Assembly (NCBI RefSeq): GCF_037042905.1
Contig: NC_087261.1
Location: forward strand, 24,820,317 to 24,884,316
Length of the DNA: 64,000 nt
DNA from: Lytechinus pictus
Taxonomy: Eukaryota > Echinodermata > Echinoidea > Temnopleuroida > Toxopneustidae
Reading direction: 5' to 3'
Shown here: in pieces, positions 10,756 through 21,149 of the stretch
Layout: every line of letters begins with the position of its first letter
Numbering within the stretch: position 1 is the first letter of the stretch
The notes under the pieces: model-generated
Seen by the model: the letters and a program-made list of their open reading frames with translations, nothing else
The model's database searches: none
What the model was told of the DNA's origin: nothing
Translations under genes and position numbers: made by a program

Positions 10756-12987
10756 ATGATAATCAACTGTAACGGCCTCAAAAGCCCTGCCAAGTACACT
10801 CAGCTCAAAGCCACAATCAATCATCACAAACCAGATGTAATTCTTGGCTGCGAATCCAAGCTTGATGAAGCAACTTCTACATATAGTGTATTCCCATGTA
10901 ACTACACGGTATTTCGAAAGGATCGAAATGAACATGGTGTGGTGCTTTGGTAGCAATCCATGAGTCTGTCACATTATCCAGCTGCCCTGAATTTGACTCT
11001 CAAAGTGAAATCATTTGGTGTAATTTGCAGTTCACAAATGCAAAGCCGCTTTTCATCGCAAGTTTCTATCGTCCTCCAACAAATAGAAGGCGGGATCTTG
11101 AGGAATTCCAACCCTATATCTAAGATGGTTTCCAAACACAGAAAAAGTCATCCTTATATCATCATTGGAGGAGACTTCAACCTTCCGGATATTGATTGGG
11201 AATCCTGCATATTGAGCAGTATGAGCCGTGCAAGCATCCACAAACTCCTGCTCGACACCCTTTTGGAATTTTCGCTGGTATAACTTGTTATGGATTTAAC
11301 CCACCCTGCATCGGGTAACACCCTGGATCTTCTCCTGACATCTAATCCAAGCCTTATTACAGATATACAAGTACTTCCAGCCATATCTGACCACAATGTT
11401 GTATCTTTTGTCTTCTCGGGTAACCCTAAGACAGGCCGCAACCCTCCCAGGAATATTTACCAATTCCACAGAGCAGATGAGGAAGCCATCAAAGATGCTG
11501 TTGCAAAGATCTCTTCAGATTTCCTCCTTTCAAATCCAGAGCTTGAATCTGTTGATGGGAACTGGAAGAAGATAGCTGTCTTCCTCAAGAAATGCATGGA
11601 AGATCTGATACCATCCAAGTTCAGCAAGTCCCGAAGACACCTTCAATGGATCACCAATGACCTGAAAAGGAAAATGAGGAAACGGGACAGGCTATTCAAG
11701 AAAGCCCGTAGGAGCCCTAGTACGTTAAGATGGAAGGCCTACAGACTGCACCGAAATATGGTTGCTAAGCTTGTTCACCAGGAACACCACAATTATGTGA
11801 ACATCATAGGAGACAGCCTACAAGAAAATCCTAAGATGTTCTGGTCTTACGTCAAATGCTGCAGGTCTGAAAACATCAGCATTCCATCTCTGAAATCTGA
11901 CAAGGGTATCCACACGACTAGCAAAGACAAAGCGGAGTGCCTAAATGCTTACTTTCACTCTGTCTTCACAAACCAAAAGGCTTGTCATACATCTGTGGAA
12001 GGTTCTATGCACTATCCTGACATTGGACATTTGCATGTTAATCGCACTGGTGTGGCTAAACAACTATCAGGTCTCAACCCGTCCAAAGCCTGTGGACCGG
12101 ATGAGATTCCTCCTAAGCTACTTAAACTTGTAGCTGTTGAAATCTCGCCGGCTCTTGGGTTCCTGTTCCAACAGAGCTACAATACAGGTACCGTTCCAAC
12201 AGAATGGGAGTCTGCCTTGGTGACCCACATTCACAAGTCAGGTGATAAATGCGACCCAGTAAATTACAGGCCGATTTCCCTGACTTGCATCTGCAGTAAG
12301 TTAATGGAACACTTGGTACTTAGTCACATGTCAAAGCATGTAGCTGCAAACAACGTCCTAGTAGATGAACAACACGGGTTTAGGCAGAAGTTGTCTACCA
12401 CTACCCAACTCATCTCAGCCACCCATGATTGGGCACACACCCTACAACGCAGAGGCCAGACGGATATTATTTTTCTTGATTTCAAGAAAGCCTTTGATCG
12501 AGTACCTCACTGCCATCTGCAAACGAAGCTAGCATACTATGGCATCAAAGGAGACACCCAAAACTGGATCATGTTACTACTCACCAACCGACAACAGGCA
12601 GTTGTTGTTCAGGGATCATGGTCATCTTGGATGCCAGTGACATCTGGGGTGCCTCAAGGATCAGTGATCGGCCCTGCCCTTTTCTTGCTTTACATCAATG
12701 ACATCACTGCAAATATCCAGTCCAAGATGCACCTCTTTGCAGACGATAGTGTGATATACCGAGATATCAACACAGCACATGATGTCTCCTTCCTGCAGCA
12801 AGATCTTCAAACCCTGTCAGATTGGTCAGTAAAGTGGCTTATGGCTTTTAATGTGAAGAAGTGTGCTTCCCTTACCTTTACTCGGAAGCGAGCTCCCATA
12901 CAACACAGCTACAGGCTTTCCAATGAGGTAAATGCAAAGGTCGACAAATACAAGTACCTCAGAATCACCATCTCCGAAGACCTCTGA
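10756..12987 (+). pseudogene. LINE endonuclease and reverse transcriptase, broken
   Basis: The apurinic-type endonuclease begins IINCNGLKSPAKYTQLKATI and includes GGDFNLPDIDW (about 11167-11199) and an SDHNVVSF block (about 11386). The reverse transcriptase has YRPISL (about 12265), FLDFKKAFDRVP (about 12475), SGVPQGSVIGP (about 12643) and the FADDS catalytic box at 12736-12750. Damage seen: frameshifts near 10935 and 11120 (the middle portion reads in frame 3, ending at TAA 11121-11123), an in-frame TAA at 11281-11283 and a TGA at 12985-12987. Codon pattern and motifs are otherwise well kept, suggesting a fairly young loss. Confidence 0.85.
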
Positions 12988-13166
12988 TGGAACACGCACT
13001 GTCAACTTATTGCGAACAAGGCCAGCAAAATCCTTGGGTTGCTGAGAAGAACTCTCTCACCTTGTTCTAAGAAGCCCAAATCAAATGCGTATATGGCCTT
13101 GGTTCGACCGCAGCTTGAGTATGGTGCTGAAGCCTGGAATCCACACACCTCTACTACAGCTGCATG
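12988..13166 (+). pseudogene. LINE C-terminal region, part 1
   Basis: It continues in the same frame after TGA 12985-12987 with NKASKILGLLRRTLSPCSKK and ALVRPQLEYGAEAWNPH, the usual post-RT segment of CR1/L2/Jockey-type proteins. The frame is cut by the element at 13175. Confidence 0.75.
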
Positions 13167-13174
13167 CATGGAAA

Positions 13175-13289
13175 CAGGGGCGTCGATCCTTTTTAAGATT
13201 GGGGGGGGGGGGGGCCAAAATCATGAATCAACTTTCCAAAGGAGCTCGATCACACAAAACAAACAAACTCACTCACACAAATGCATATA

Positions 13290-13349
<60 letters not shown>

Positions 13350-14093
13350 TATTTATATGACTCATGAGATAGAAACACATATCTCACCAACAAATTGATG
13401 CGAGCGCGAGCTGAAATTGTTTAGTATACTGACCTGAAAACAAGAAAAAGGTGTCTGTTTAGGACTGTTTGTAGTAACTCATGAGGAGGATACATATCTC
13501 ACTACACAGATAATGCGAGTGCCGAGGGCGAGCTGAAATTTCTTTATATTCTGACCAAAAAGCTTGATATTCTAAGCATTTTTGGTACCAATAATTAAGA
13601 TGGGTATCTAAAAAAACAATAGATGCGAGCGCGAAGCGCGAGCTTAAAATTTTCGATCTGAAAAAAAATGACAGTTTAATGGACTTTTTAATAAAGAACA
13701 AGATTATATCCAACAAAAGATTATTGCAAATCGAAGCGCGAGTTCTTTTGAGGTTTAGAACTGAAAACGGGACATTCTATTCACCTATTTAATCATGAAA
13801 AGTATGGGGTATTGCTATAGAAATGATGCGAGCGCGAAGCGCGAGCTGAAAATTTTTATATTCCAATCTGAAAAGCGGACAATTTGAGCACGATTTTGAA
13901 TAAAGAACGAGTTGTGTAGCTCAATCTCGTTTGCTGATTTCTCTGTAACATTACCGTCTTATTTTATTTTTGCACATGCGGAATTATTGGGGGGGGGGGG
14001 GGGGGCAAAACGATATGTTTGCCCCCCCCCCCAATATTTTCATTGGTGGGGCGATCGCCCCCCTGCCCCCCCCCCCCAGGATCGACGCCCCTG
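13175..14093. mobile_element. hAT-type non-autonomous element with 8-bp TSD, inside the LINE
   Basis: Inverted ends CAGGGGCGTCGATCC and GGATCGACGCCCCTG are flanked by the exact 8-bp duplication CATGGAAA (13167-13174 and 14094-14101). Removing the element and one TSD restores the LINE frame. Inside are a (TA)n tract (13288-13346), several GCGAGCGCGAAGCGCGAGC-type units and G/C runs next to the ends. CAG...CTG ends with an 8-bp TSD fit the hAT superfamily. No transposase is present. Confidence 0.88.
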
Positions 14094-14508
14094 CATGGAA
14101 AGGGTACAGAAAACAGCTGCTCGCTTTGTCACCCGCGACTATAGAAAATCTACATCAGCCTCAGGACTTGTCTCAAAGTTGGGATGGGACCGGCTACACA
14201 CACGTCGTCTCCTTGCACAAAGCACTATGCTCTATCAAATACAACACCAGCTTGTGAATATCCATCTTCCACACTTCATAAGCCAGGCTCCATACATCAG
14301 TAGAAGAGATCATATGCTAAAACTCTCTGTACCACAAGCAACGATTGATGCAGACAAATTCTCATATTATCCCCCTACCATTCGTATCTGGAACCATGTA
14401 CCAGCTAAAGCAGTTACTGCCCCATCAGTTGATGTCTTCCGGGGGGGGGGGGCTGCCCTTCCTGTCATCAGAGGGTTAAAGCCTCCTGTAGGTTCCAGGA
14501 TGCTGTAA
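14094..14508 (+). pseudogene. LINE C-terminal region, part 2
   Basis: After the hAT-type element the frame resumes with MERVQKTAARFVTRDY and continues to IRIWNHVPAKAV and a TAA at 14506-14508. A run of G at 14442 may have shifted or extended the frame near the end. The remaining 3' UTR reaches the SINE junction near 14652. Confidence 0.75.
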
Positions 14509-14654
14509 GCACTAGGAGCATGATTTTTGCTTGCACTTCACCAATTTTATTGTTAATAGAATTCCAAAAAATTGTCTGCACCACCACCTGTCACAGCACA
14601 TGCCATCCCAGTTTAGCTTGGAAGAGCTGCTTAAGGGATTATTCCCTCACGGTT

Positions 14655-14850
14655 CAAGGTACACGGGGCCTCCATTTAACGTCCTATCTGAGGGACGGAG
14701 TTCCACTGTAACAGAGCCTTCATCTATGAAACAGGGGAGATACGTTTACACACAACGCACTGGCTTCAGTCACCCGCCTAGGGTGGGCTCGAACCCACGA
14801 TCTTCGGTTCGACTGGCAGACACTTTACCGACTGAGCCAACTTCGCTCTC
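14655..14850 (-). mobile_element. tRNA-derived SINE, 5' head part
   Basis: On the minus strand, TGGCTCAGTCGG (14829-14840) is a pol III A box and GGTTCGAGCCC (14785-14795) a B box. The body that follows (gttaaatggaggccccgtgt) continues, after the LINE, at 10045 and below. It is a SINE and not a functional tRNA gene. Confidence 0.75.
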
Positions 14851-14929
14851 AGGTGGAGCTGATTAAAACAGCCAGGAAAGAGATTTGTGGCATGCCATAA
14901 TCGCCTACGTCTCGTGATACAGCATTTAG

Positions 14930-15140
14930 AGAGAGAGAGAGAGATCGGACATTCGACCGCATTCAAGGAATTTTCTTCAAACCGGGTACTCATGTACTTC
15001 ACCTGGGTGGTGAGTGGCAAATGTGGATAAACGCCTTGCCAAAGGACGAGAGTGCTGCGGTAGGATTCGAACCCCGGACCTGTGATTTAAAGCAAGGAAA
15101 CTTATCCACTGAGCCGCAAAAACTCTACACATTGAATCAA
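14930..15140 (-). mobile_element. tRNA-derived SINE shared by both blocks
   Basis: On the minus strand, GGCTCAGTGGATAA (15102-15115) serves as A box and GGGGTTCGAATCC (15063-15075) as B box. The body runs to a (GA)n at 14929-14944. The same insertion is at 60500-60733, so it predates the duplication. Confidence 0.7.
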
Positions 15141-15143
15141 CAA

Positions 15144-15577
15144 TAAATTATTGACTTATAAAACACGATATTCTGAACTATGTCCCCTTCAAATTCCCTG
15201 CCCTAGGACAGATTATAAAAGCAAATCTTTTAAATATATGTTGCTGCCCTCGTATTTAATTCTCTCCCCTGTGATATAAAAAAATACACGTTCCTCCATG
15301 CATTAAAAAAAACCCACTGTAAATCATTTTAATTCTGACTGTCATACATGTAATTACATTGAATAACTTGATGTAAATGTAATAATTCCATGAGTAATTG
15401 TTGACTCACTCTATATCTATATAATATTGTGTTTTACTTTATTATATGTTACATACATTGAATTGCTATGATGTTGAGTTATTTGTTACACTGCAGGGCG
15501 CCTTTGGAAAGCAGTTTTGCATAACTGAACAGGCCTACCCTGCAGTATAAAATAAAGAAAACCAATAAATAAATAAA
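15144..15577 (+). mobile_element. 5'-truncated LINE 3' end, absent from block B
   Basis: The segment ends 'cactgcagggcgcctttgga' ... 'cctgcagtataaaataaaga' and (aaat)n, a 3' UTR and tail typical of CR1/L2-group LINEs. Flanking sequence 'cacattgaatcaac' and 'gagggatccatctttaaaag' is joined directly in block B (about 60730-60770), which gives the empty site. Confidence 0.65.
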
Positions 15578-15798
15578 TGTTTATGAGGGATCCATCTTTA
15601 AAAGTGATAACGGAAATACTCTGAATACTCTTAAGACAGGGAATAAGTTCAGAGCCCCTCAAAGAGAGAGAGAGAGAGAGAAAAACATCGCCAATTCAAA
15701 TGTGATGAATTCACATTAAAAACCTGCATGAGTAATTATGGTTAGGGTCTACCTCTGAAACTATAGGGCCTACCACGACCCGGATATATTAGGCTTAA

Positions 15799-16133
15799 AG
15801 GGATATGCTCCATGCTGAAAATAATATGATTTGAACATACAAATAAAAATCAGACAAACAAAACAGTGAAAATTTGATCAAAATCAGAAAAGGAATAACA
15901 AAGCTATGGTATTTCAAAGATTTGCATTATTCCGGTGAAACAGTTCTAGGCATGTCTTCATGAATATTCAATGAGCAAACTGATTATGTCGTATCCCCAC
16001 TTGTTCTTTTGTATTTTATTACAGAAAATTAGGTTTATTCAAATATTTTCTACTAGAACTTTAAAAATGGATTGACAACTGATTTAGTGCATTAGATATT
16101 CACTGCTGCAACTTATTTCATTACAAGGGAGAC
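15799..16133 (+). mobile_element. TTAA-flanked MITE, left part (interrupted)
   Basis: TTAA at 15795-15798 is followed by an AGGGATATGCTCCATGCTG end and the common body. The right part, with TTAA at 18227-18230, is at about 17995-18226. About 1.86 kb of other repeats separates them. Confidence 0.7.
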
Positions 16134-16720
16134 ATGAAACAAGTGGAGCGCCTCTGGCAGTCTCACCTGCATCACACAATTCAATATAGCAGCAGTGCTG
16201 ACTTTTAAAACTACTATAAAATAATTATTCACAAAAAACACCGTTCATATAATGATACAATACTACGTTCATTGACAATAAATGACATTTGACCTTGATC
16301 ATGCGACCTAAGACATGTTCAGTGATAATTGATTACTCTTAAACTTTCAGAGTTATGATGGTTATTCAACAAATACCCTCAACATGGCCAAAGTCCATTG
16401 ACCTTTGACCTTGGTAATGTGACAGAATGTTCAGTGATACTTGATTACTCCTATGTCCAAGTTTTATGAACAAGACCAATACATTTACAGAGTTATGGTG
16501 GTAAGTCAACAAATACCCCCAACATTGCCAAGTTCATTGACCTTAAATGACCTTTGACCTTGGTCATGTGACCTGAAACTCAGGCAGGATGTTCAGTAAT
16601 ACTTTATAAACCTTATGTTTAAGTTTCATGAACTATGTTCATATACTTTCTAAGTTATGCTGTCATTTCAAAAACTTAACCTTCGGTTAAGATTTGGTGT
16701 TGACAACGCCGCCGCCGTCG
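16134..16720 (+). repeat. Dispersed repeat with 'gacctttgacc' minisatellite
   Basis: About three degenerate units of roughly 140 bp share ttcattgacc, tgacctttgaccttgg and gtgacctgaaactc motifs, then aacttaacc..ggttaag and gccgccgccgtcg. The 3' portion resumes at 17946 with gacggaaaagcggcgcctat and ctctgctatgcagg. The same terminal motif set is seen at 30842-30958. Confidence 0.6.
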
Positions 16721-17945
16721 CACAGTGGGCCAGCTAGAATGGGTTGAAAGTGCGCCAAAAATATATTTCGAGTTATATTTTTACTTTAACATGTTGATTA
16801 AGGGTAATTTTGGGCGTAGAATCGACTGAACATAATTTAAAGCCGATGTGACGTCACCTTGATACCAAATTTTGATTGGCTACTTAAAACCTATCTGTGA
16901 AAAGACAAATTACGCTAAACAATGTGAAGTATATAAACTTTGTGTTATGTGCTCCTGTCAGATTGACCAGAGTGAATGTTGGTTTATGCTTCTCACATGC
17001 CTAAAAAGTGTGTATGAGATGCCAAAAATAATTTTATGGCATCAAAATGATCATTAATTAGATTTATAAAATCTGAAATATATTGACCGTGCTTTATCAA
17101 GCTGTGTTGACTTGTGTAAAACGCAGAGTATAAATTATAACACCACGAATGTATCACTATGAGGAGGGATTTTGGCTGAAATTATTCTACAAGTAAGTTT
17201 TATCTCTGGAAGAGTTGTGGGTATAGCCCTTATTTGCGTTAGCGACCTTTATTTTGTTTACATTATGCCCGGAATTCATGTCATTTTCATGGAATGGAAG
17301 GGGAATCGTCCTCGCTGTGCAAAAGCGAACGGCAATGTACACCCATACGGTGCGCTACGACGACTGCGCGGTATAAACATGACCGTTTTTTTAACAGGTT
17401 TTGGGGGTGTTGTGTCAAGTAAAATCGGCTCTAACATGAAAACGGGCAAAAACGGGCAGCTAAATTTGGTATCGACTTAAAGCTTAGACATCGGGAAAAA
17501 TGATGCTTATAGAATTTAGACGGAAATCCACGGAAATCTAAACGTTTCTAATGTAAATGCAAAAAACATGGATTTTAAGCCTATTTCGAGGAATAATCAT
17601 CCTATAAACCTCCTGAAAGATGTCTTTTATCTACTTTGAACCCTTTCACACGAAAAAAGAATATATCAGGATTATGTGGGAGCTATTTCAGATTCCTACA
17701 TGAAAAACCCCATGTGAAATGGCCTGTTTTTCAACTAGGTTGTCATATACGTGACATTTTGCAAAATGTCACATTTTACGATTTGAGGTAGGAAATGAAC
17801 AACCTTTATGCAAATTCCGGAATGAAATATTTTGCCAAAGTATTCTTCAAAGTGTTGTCTTTCAGCTGGGCATAACAAAAATTAAAAATCTGAAATTGCC
17901 CAAAATTACTTTTGGCGCACTTTTGTTTCGCCCCGGCCCACTGTG
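16721..17945. mobile_element. 1225-bp element with CACAGTGGGCC ends and 5-bp TSD
   Basis: CACAGTGGGCC at 16721 and GGCCCACTGTG ending 17945 are exact inverted ends. The flanks CGTCG (16716-16720, 17946-17950) are duplicated. Sub-terminal blocks (aagtgcgccaaaa) are also inverted. A 102-codon frame at 17172-17480 has no recognisable domain. A truncated copy lies at about 35850-35928. Superfamily not assigned. Confidence 0.8.
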
Positions 17946-17989
17946 CGTCGCCGACGGAAAAGCGGCGCCTATAGTCTCACTCTGCTATG

Positions 17990-18226
17990 CAGGTGACACA
18001 AAAATGACACAATTATGATTTCACGTAATAACATGAGAAAAACGCAAGTTGGGTGCAACGTAACAAGCCTCCCTGATGAATATTCATGACCGAAGTGAAT
18101 ATAACTTTTCACAAACATGAAAATTCAATAACTTTGTTATTTGTGATTCGATTTTGATGAAATTTTCAGCATTTTACTGTGTGAATTTTTTATTCAGATA
18201 TAAATATTTTCAGCCCGGAAACCCCT
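17990..18226 (+). mobile_element. TTAA-flanked MITE, right part (interrupted)
   Basis: It resumes the MITE body (tgacacaattatgatttcac) and ends tttcagcccggaaacccct before TTAA 18227-18230. Confidence 0.65.
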
Positions 18227-18337
18227 TTAAGAATTACTTCAATTCCCTTATCACTAATAGAAATTGTATCCATAGTCGACCAAAATATAGTGGTTGTTTT
18301 ATTTTCTCAAATGGATTGCCCTTTCTACCTCTCTTAA

Positions 18338-18915
18338 GGGATGGTCCAGATTTCAGATATTTATATCTCAATAAACAGAGTATATTCCACAAAGCAAAAT
18401 GCTGAAGATTTGATCAAAATCGGACATCAATAACGAAGTTATTGAATTTTAAAGATTTGCATTATTCCGGTGAAACAGTTCTAGGCATGTCTTCATGAAT
18501 ATTCATTAGGTGGGCTGATGATGTCATATCCCCACTTGTTCTTATGTATTTTATTATATGAATTTAGGTTTATTTAAAATTTTTCTACCAAGAACTAAAA
18601 AAATTGGATTGACAACTGATTAAGTGCTTTTTATTGCCGCAATCATCATAATGGAGACACATCATTTACACATGCATGAAAAAATGAAACAATTAAGATT
18701 TCATGTAATAACATAAGCAAAAGGAAAGTGGGAATATGACATCATCAGCCCACCTAATGAATATTCATGACGATGTGCATATAACTGTTTTCACAAGATA
18801 TTGATAAAATTTAAAATTCAATCACTTTGTTTGTCATCCGATTTTGATGAAATTTTCAGCATTTCGCTTTGCGAATTTTACTCTATTTAAATATTTTTGG
18901 CCCGGACCATCCCTT
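18338..18915 (-). mobile_element. TTAA-type MITE absent from block B
   Basis: The ends are GGGATGGTCC and GGACCATCCC, with TTAA at 18334-18337 and a decayed ttca after the right end. Block B (about 61741-61775) reads ctttctaccttt..cttaca..attaattatc without the element, an empty site. Confidence 0.8.
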
Positions 18916-18970
18916 TTCATTATAAATTATCATCTGCAAATTGAAAGCAAAAAGCATTGTCCTTTTCCCC

Positions 18971-18978
18971 TTCAAAAT

Positions 18979-19026
<48 letters not shown>
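18971..19026. repeat. (TA)n microsatellite
   Basis: About 24 TA units. It marks the point where similarity between blocks A and B stops; B has a short (TA)n at 61829-61840. Confidence 0.9.
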
Positions 19027-19029
<3 letters not shown>

Positions 19030-19078
19030 AGAGGGCCCTTTGCATAACGTGTATTACAGCGCGTCATGTTCTATGTAC

Positions 19079-19965
19079 ACTTGTAAATAATTCAGCATCA
19101 ACGCAAGACGTAGCTTCCATGTATCTCTTTATTACAAGCTTTCGGCCAATGGGGCCTTCATCAGGCCTATAATGCATTGAAACAAACAGAACAAACCATA
19201 CAAATAAGGTCGAAATAACAAAGTGAATGTGTAACAAAGGGTACAGAACAGAAGGGTTACACTAAGATAACAAAAATAACAGAAATTAACAACAGAGGGG
19301 GTTGAGTACAGAACAGAAGGATTATAGTAAGATAACAAAAAATAACAACAGAGGGGGTAATGACTTGAACGAGATGGTGGAATACAATAGAAACGATTGG
19401 GAAACTTAAGTGTGTGAAAGGACAAGGTATTTACCGGCATTGAAATTAACTTGGGATTCTGTTCATCAGGAGGAGTAGTGAGTCTTGTGCAGGTAATACT
19501 GTGAAAAAATGAGGATTACTTGAAACATTATCCTCATTTTTTCACAGTATTACCTGCACAAGACTCACTACTCCTCCTGATGAACAGAATCCCAAGTTAA
19601 TTTCAATGCCGGTAAATACCTTGTCCTTTCACACACTTAAGTTTCCCAATCGTTTCTATTGTATTCCACCATCTCGTTCAAGTCATTACCCCCTCTGTTG
19701 TTATTTTTTGTTATCTTACTATAATCCTTCTGTTCTGTACTCAACCCCCTCTGTTGTTAATTTCTGTTATTTTTGTTATCTTAGTGTAACCCTTCTGTTC
19801 TGTACCCTTTGTTACACATTCACTTTGTTATTTCGACCTTATTTGTATGGTTTGTTCTGTTTGTTTCAATGCATTATAGGCCTGATGAAGGCCCCATTGG
19901 CCGAAAGCTTGTAATAAAGAGATACATGGAAGCTACGTCTTGCGTTGATGCTGAATTATTTACAA

Positions 19966-19967
<2 letters not shown>
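19079..19967. repeat. Perfect 438-bp inverted repeat with 13-base loop
   Basis: Bases 19079-19516 are the reverse complement of 19530-19967 with loop tacttgaaacatt. The 102-codon frames in the two arms (19132-19440 minus, 19606-19914 plus) translate identically, so there is no divergence over at least 309 bases. The arms include CTGATGAAGG and GGCCGAAAGC, and the whole lies between two (TA)n tracts. I do not consider the frames genes. Confidence 0.95.
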
Positions 19968-20049
<82 letters not shown>

Positions 20050-20050
20050 T
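19968..20050. repeat. (TA)n microsatellite with interruptions
   Basis: About 80 bases of TA with two internal TACA breaks, immediately right of the palindrome. Confidence 0.9.
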
Positions 20051-20786
20051 ACATATACGCTTTGGTGTGCTGGATATCATTTTAGACATAATGAAATAAG
20101 ACTTGTCCGTTTGTTGAAATCGAGATGTCTACATTAATGATATTTAGAACTCTCTCGCAAATATATACAAATTAATGGGTTTCTGTCTCGTTTACGTCCG
20201 TCGAGTGGGGTTTCTCTTTCCTGACAGATTTCCATCTATAGACCAAAGTAAACAAAATGAATATCTTACCGTAAAACATTTGAGCTTGCTATTCCTTGGT
20301 TTAGTTGTAAGATAGTGAATGACATCAGAAGGGTTGTCAAGGCAACGAGCAGTATAAATGTGTTCTTGGACTAAAAGTGGGGAAAAAAGGCATGATATGA
20401 TTAGGGAATATTTTTACATCTCCCGATATTATCAAGTCATAATAATGTAATAATCAGATAGCCGGAAAAATATTTTAAGATAGGGCATATTAATAAAAGA
20501 AAGCATAAGAGGCATTTATTTAGGGGTGAAAAATGTTACGTCTAAATCTAGGGCCTTTTCACGCGTGAATCTTGAATCTTAATTAATGATGATTGCTGTT
20601 GTTATCGTGACTGTGATCAGCGTTCTTGATTCTAATCATGTTTTAGTTTGGTTTCACACGTGCTAAATATTCGTCATCAATCTTATTTTTCACTGGAATC
20701 ATGCAATTTTTTTACCGTGTGAAAGGGCGGATAGTTCTTCTGTTTTATAGATTTCCGCTCTTTCACACGATACAAAAAAATTTAAT
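20051..20786. other. No gene seen
   Basis: AT-rich unique-looking sequence; reading frames are short and lack codon bias or motifs. Confidence 0.5.
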
Positions 20787-20789
20787 GAA

Positions 20790-20985
20790 TATAATATCAA
20801 TATGATAAAAAAGAAAAGAACAAGTAAGGATATGGCAAAATCAGCTCGCTCGTTGCATGTTCATGAAGACATGCATATAACTGTTTCACCCAAATAATAC
20901 AAAGCTTTGAAATAACGTTACTTTGTTATTTCTTATTAGATTGTGATGAAATTTTAAGCTTTATCTGTTTTTTTTAGCCTGTACT
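20790..20985 (-). mobile_element. Partial TTAA-type MITE
   Basis: It carries the internal blocks of the family (gaacaag, atggcaaa, ttcatgaagacatgcatata, actgtttcac) without intact ends. Confidence 0.5.
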
Positions 20986-20986
20986 C

Positions 20987-21149
20987 CTGGGGAGCGTTTC
21001 ATGAAAGGACTTGTCGGACGTTATATCCGACAAGTCCCATTTTATCCGACAGTTACCATAGTAACAGTACCTCTCAGCCAATCAACATCAGAGAAAGATG
21101 TCAGATCTGACAACTTGTCGGATGAAAATCTTGATGAAACACTTCCCAG
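20987..21149. mobile_element. Short MITE with ctgg(g/a)aagtgtttcat ends
   Basis: CTGGGGAGCGTTTCATGAAA at the left is inverted at the right as ...GATGAAACACTTCCCAG. The interior has several ttgtcgga motifs. A fragment with the same motifs is at about 41928-41975. Confidence 0.65.

Larger units (their letters stand above)
10046..14652 (+). mobile_element. CR1/L2/Jockey-group LINE inserted into the SINE
   Basis: A non-LTR retrotransposon on the plus strand with PHD-type zinc finger, endonuclease and reverse transcriptase regions. It lies between the two halves of the SINE, with short ACCTT-type sequence at both junctions. Stops, frameshifts and a hAT-type insertion make it inactive. Clade is inferred from domain order and RT sequence style. 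Confidence 0.8.
3847..18970. repeat. Segmental duplication, block A (holds Gal3ST-like copy A)
   Basis: From 'taagaaatactacatgttac' (about 3851) to 'gaaagcaaaaagcattgtcc' (about 18945) the sequence aligns in order with 54276-61840. Shared landmarks are the TTAA MITE, the whole Gal3ST-like exon with flanks, the tRNA SINE near 15 kb and the 'gggatccatctttaaaagtg' stretch. Block A is about twice as long as block B because of a tandem duplication, a SINE/LINE/hAT nest and later MITE insertions. Confidence 0.85.

Noticed and set aside
13912-14508. Single 198-aa protein frame
   Set aside because: The first part reads through the hAT-type element and poly-G; only 14094 onward is LINE coding sequence.
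17172-17480. 102-codon frame as a gene
   Set aside because: It lies inside a non-autonomous transposon, has no recognisable motif and no splice or promoter signals.
19606-19914. 102-residue hydrophobic protein frame, duplicated
   Set aside because: It exists twice only because of the perfect palindrome; composition reflects a T-rich strand and no domain or start context supports it.
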